The position numbers and the translations under genes are program-made. A stretch of DNA of 64,000 nt from Alphaproteobacteria bacterium (GTDB lineage Bacteria; Pseudomonadota; Alphaproteobacteria; UBA6615): contig JAALLF010000002.1 of assembly GCA_011087645.1 (NCBI GenBank), positions 186,001 through 250,000 on the forward strand. Reading direction: 5' to 3'. This document shows, piece after piece, positions 62,781 to 64,000 of this stretch. How positions within the stretch are numbered: the first letter of the stretch is position 1; the number at the start of each line of letters is the position of its first letter. The notes beneath the pieces are model-generated. The model saw only the letters and a program-made list of their open reading frames with translations, ran no database searches and was not told where the DNA came from.

Positions 62781-62802
62781 AATAAATTGAGGAGACGTCA
62801 GC

Positions 62803-63180
62803 ATGGCAACCCATGGCATCTTTCATTGGAACGAATTGTCGACCACCGATATCGACGGCGCCAAGGCGTTCTATAGCGAACTCATTGGCTGGACCTTCGA
62901 CGAAATGCCGAACATGGCTGGTGGCACCTATTGGATCGCCAAGTCGGGCGACGAAATGGCCGGTGGATTGATGACCATGCCAGAGGCCGCACCTGCCGGT
63001 GCGCCGCCCCACTGGATGTCTTATCTCGCGATTGACGATGTCGACGGCGCGGTCGCGAAAGTCGCGGGTCTCGGCGGCGCGGTGTTGGCAGAAGCCTTCG
63101 ACATTCCCAATGTCGGCCGCATGGCGGTCATCCAAGACCCTCAGGGCGCAGTGATCTCGCTGATGACCCCGGCCGGCTAA
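62803..63180 (+). CDS. VOC family protein (glyoxalase/bleomycin-resistance fold)
   Basis: A 125-residue vicinal-oxygen-chelate protein with two beta-alpha-beta-beta-beta repeats. The first metal-position His lies in GIFHWNELSTTDIDGAKAFYSELIGW (ends given), followed by PPHWMSYLAIDDVDGAV and a C-terminal MAVIQDPQGAVISLM, where the Gln/Asp replace a common Glu ligand. This is a single-domain member of the kind of unknown substrate. GAGGAGACG gives a strong ribosome site, and a palindromic site overlaps the likely promoter. Confidence 0.87.
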   Translation: MATHGIFHWNELSTTDIDGAKAFYSELIGWTFDEMPNMAGGTYWIAKSGDEMAGGLMTMPEAAPAGAPPHWMSYLAIDDVDGAVAKVAGLGGAVLAEAFDIPNVGRMAVIQDPQGAVISLMTPAG

Positions 63181-63189
63181 GGTTTCAGC

Positions 63190-64000
63190 TTAGACCACCT
63201 GTCCGGCGATGATCCCGGCGAGCACAATCAGGCCGAAGTCGCGGTTGGCTTTAAATCGCACCAAGCAGTTTTTCGGATCGCTGAAATCGGCGCTGGCGGT
63301 TTGCCAGACCGCGTGGCCTGCGGCCGCGGCGAGGCCGGCATAGAACGGCCAGCTTAAGCCAACCACCCCGCCGGTCACCGCGAGCAGGGCCAAGGCGACG
63401 GCGAAGAAGGCGCCGATCCACGGCCGCGAACGGTCGCCGAGCAGACGGGCCGTCGATTTGATGCCGACTAGGGCGTCGTCCTCTTTGTCCTGATGGGCGT
63501 AGATCGTGTCGTAGCCCAAGGTCCAGAAGAAGCCGGCGGCGTAGAGGATCAGCGCCGGGGCGGCGATATCGCCGCGCACCGCCGCCCAGCCGAGCAGCGC
63601 GCCCCAATTGAAGGTCAGGCCGAGCCAGGCCTGGGGCCACCATGTGATGCGCTTCATCAGCGGGTAGGGGATCACCAACAGCAGGCTCGCCGCGCCGACG
63701 ATAACCGCGAAAAAATTGAACTGCAGCAGGATTAGCAGGCTTATCCCGAACAGGACGGCGAGAAACAACAGGGCGCGGGGGATCGAGATGGCGCCCGACG
63801 CGATTGGCCGGTCGGCGGTGCGGGCCACTTTGGCGTCGAAGTCCCGGTCGAAGAGATCGTTGATCACGCAGCCGCCGCCGCGCATGAGCAGGGCGCCGAC
63901 CCCGAACAGAACGAACAGCCACAGGTTCGGCCAGCCGCCATTGGGCGGCGCCAGGGCGAGCGCCCACCAGCCGGGCAATAGCAAAAGCCAGGTGCCGATC
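63190..64000 (-). CDS. ubiA: 4-hydroxybenzoate polyprenyltransferase UbiA, 5' end beyond the window
   Basis: The last 270 codons of a membrane prenyltransferase that joins a polyprenyl chain to 4-hydroxybenzoate in ubiquinone synthesis. The frame stays open to base 64000, so the start is outside. The visible part includes the first Asp-rich motif in GGCVINDLFDRDFDAKVARTADRP (NDxxDxxxD), the second in LGYDTIYAHQDKEDDALVGIKSTA (YDxxYAxxDxxDD), and six or more hydrophobic helices. Its stop is 9 bases from the VOC stop, so the genes converge. Confidence 0.92.
   Translation of the reverse strand, partial: IGTWLLLLPGWWALALAPPNGGWPNLWLFVLFGVGALLMRGGGCVINDLFDRDFDAKVARTADRPIASGAISIPRALLFLAVLFGISLLILLQFNFFAVIVGAASLLLVIPYPLMKRITWWPQAWLGLTFNWGALLGWAAVRGDIAAPALILYAAGFFWTLGYDTIYAHQDKEDDALVGIKSTARLLGDRSRPWIGAFFAVALALLAVTGGVVGLSWPFYAGLAAAAGHAVWQTASADFSDPKNCLVRFKANRDFGLIVLAGIIAGQVV

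Noticed and set aside
1..64000. Genomic island or prophage in the window
   Set aside because: No integrase, transposase, tRNA-linked att site, phage structural gene or abrupt composition change is visible; the slightly more AT-rich ABC importer region is not enough on its own.

Overview
The window reads as a continuous chromosomal segment of a high-GC (by eye, not computed) alphaproteobacterium, most likely a Rhodospirillales-type lineage. The support is the gene order ribF-ileS-lspA-DUF3035 lipoprotein-two M16 peptidases, an OxyR/catalase pair, the compact lpxK-waaA-msbA cluster, a tandem-OB style ubiA at the edge, and frequent 4-base ATGA operon overlaps. I see no rRNA, tRNA, prophage, transposase or CRISPR array. 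No gap between genes exceeds 300 bases.

Layout. 1-6.2 kb: catabolic and orphan enzymes (partial fumarate-reductase-like flavoprotein, zinc alcohol dehydrogenase, D-2-hydroxyacid dehydrogenase, MBL hydrolase, FAH-family hydrolase, DUF4240 protein, DOPA-dioxygenase-like protein). 6.4-8.7 kb: egtB-egtD for ergothioneine. 9.0-12.7 kb: a NitT/TauT-type ABC importer with two permeases and a binding protein, closed by a strong terminator. 12.8-18.4 kb: bicupin, then acetoacetyl-CoA synthetase, thiolase and an unusual HMG-CoA-synthase-like/DUF35 fusion that lacks the catalytic cysteine. 18.4-23.5 kb: pyrD, GNAT, OsmC, and divergent oxyR/katA with a readable OxyR site. 23.5-26.3 kb: alpha/beta hydrolase, amidase, MaoC hydratase. 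26.4-34.4 kb: ribF, ileS, lspA, BamF-like lipoprotein and an M16 protease pair (cofactor, translation and envelope genes). 34.4-39.0 kb: a tightly overlapped five-gene operon with two polyprenyl-phosphate-type glycosyltransferases flanking three sugar or redox enzymes. 39.2-45.0 kb: pgi-mutL, then rsmD/pseudouridine synthase/glutamine-amidotransferase on the minus strand and tadA. 45.2-48.5 kb: a TauD-family dioxygenase and twin FMN alpha-hydroxyacid-oxidase homologues with altered active sites. 49.2-52.3 kb: a polyamine cassette (PLP decarboxylase, deoxyhypusine-synthase-like enzyme, agmatinase-like ureohydrolase). 52.5-61.8 kb: purD, xseA, an M23 peptidase, lpxK-waaA-msbA and pmbA. 62-64 kb: a YGSN-motif protein, a VOC protein with a palindromic upstream site, and the 3' part of ubiA.

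Two families of short intergenic inverted repeats sit between convergent genes. In one case the repeat supplies the C-terminal tails and stop codons of both flanking proteins. The most interesting candidates for undescribed biology are the five-gene glycan operon, the twin FMN enzymes missing canonical substrate-binding residues, the catalytically degenerate HMGCS-DUF35 fusion beside a thiolase, the decarboxylase/DHS-like/agmatinase polyamine route, and the stop-codon-associated repeats.
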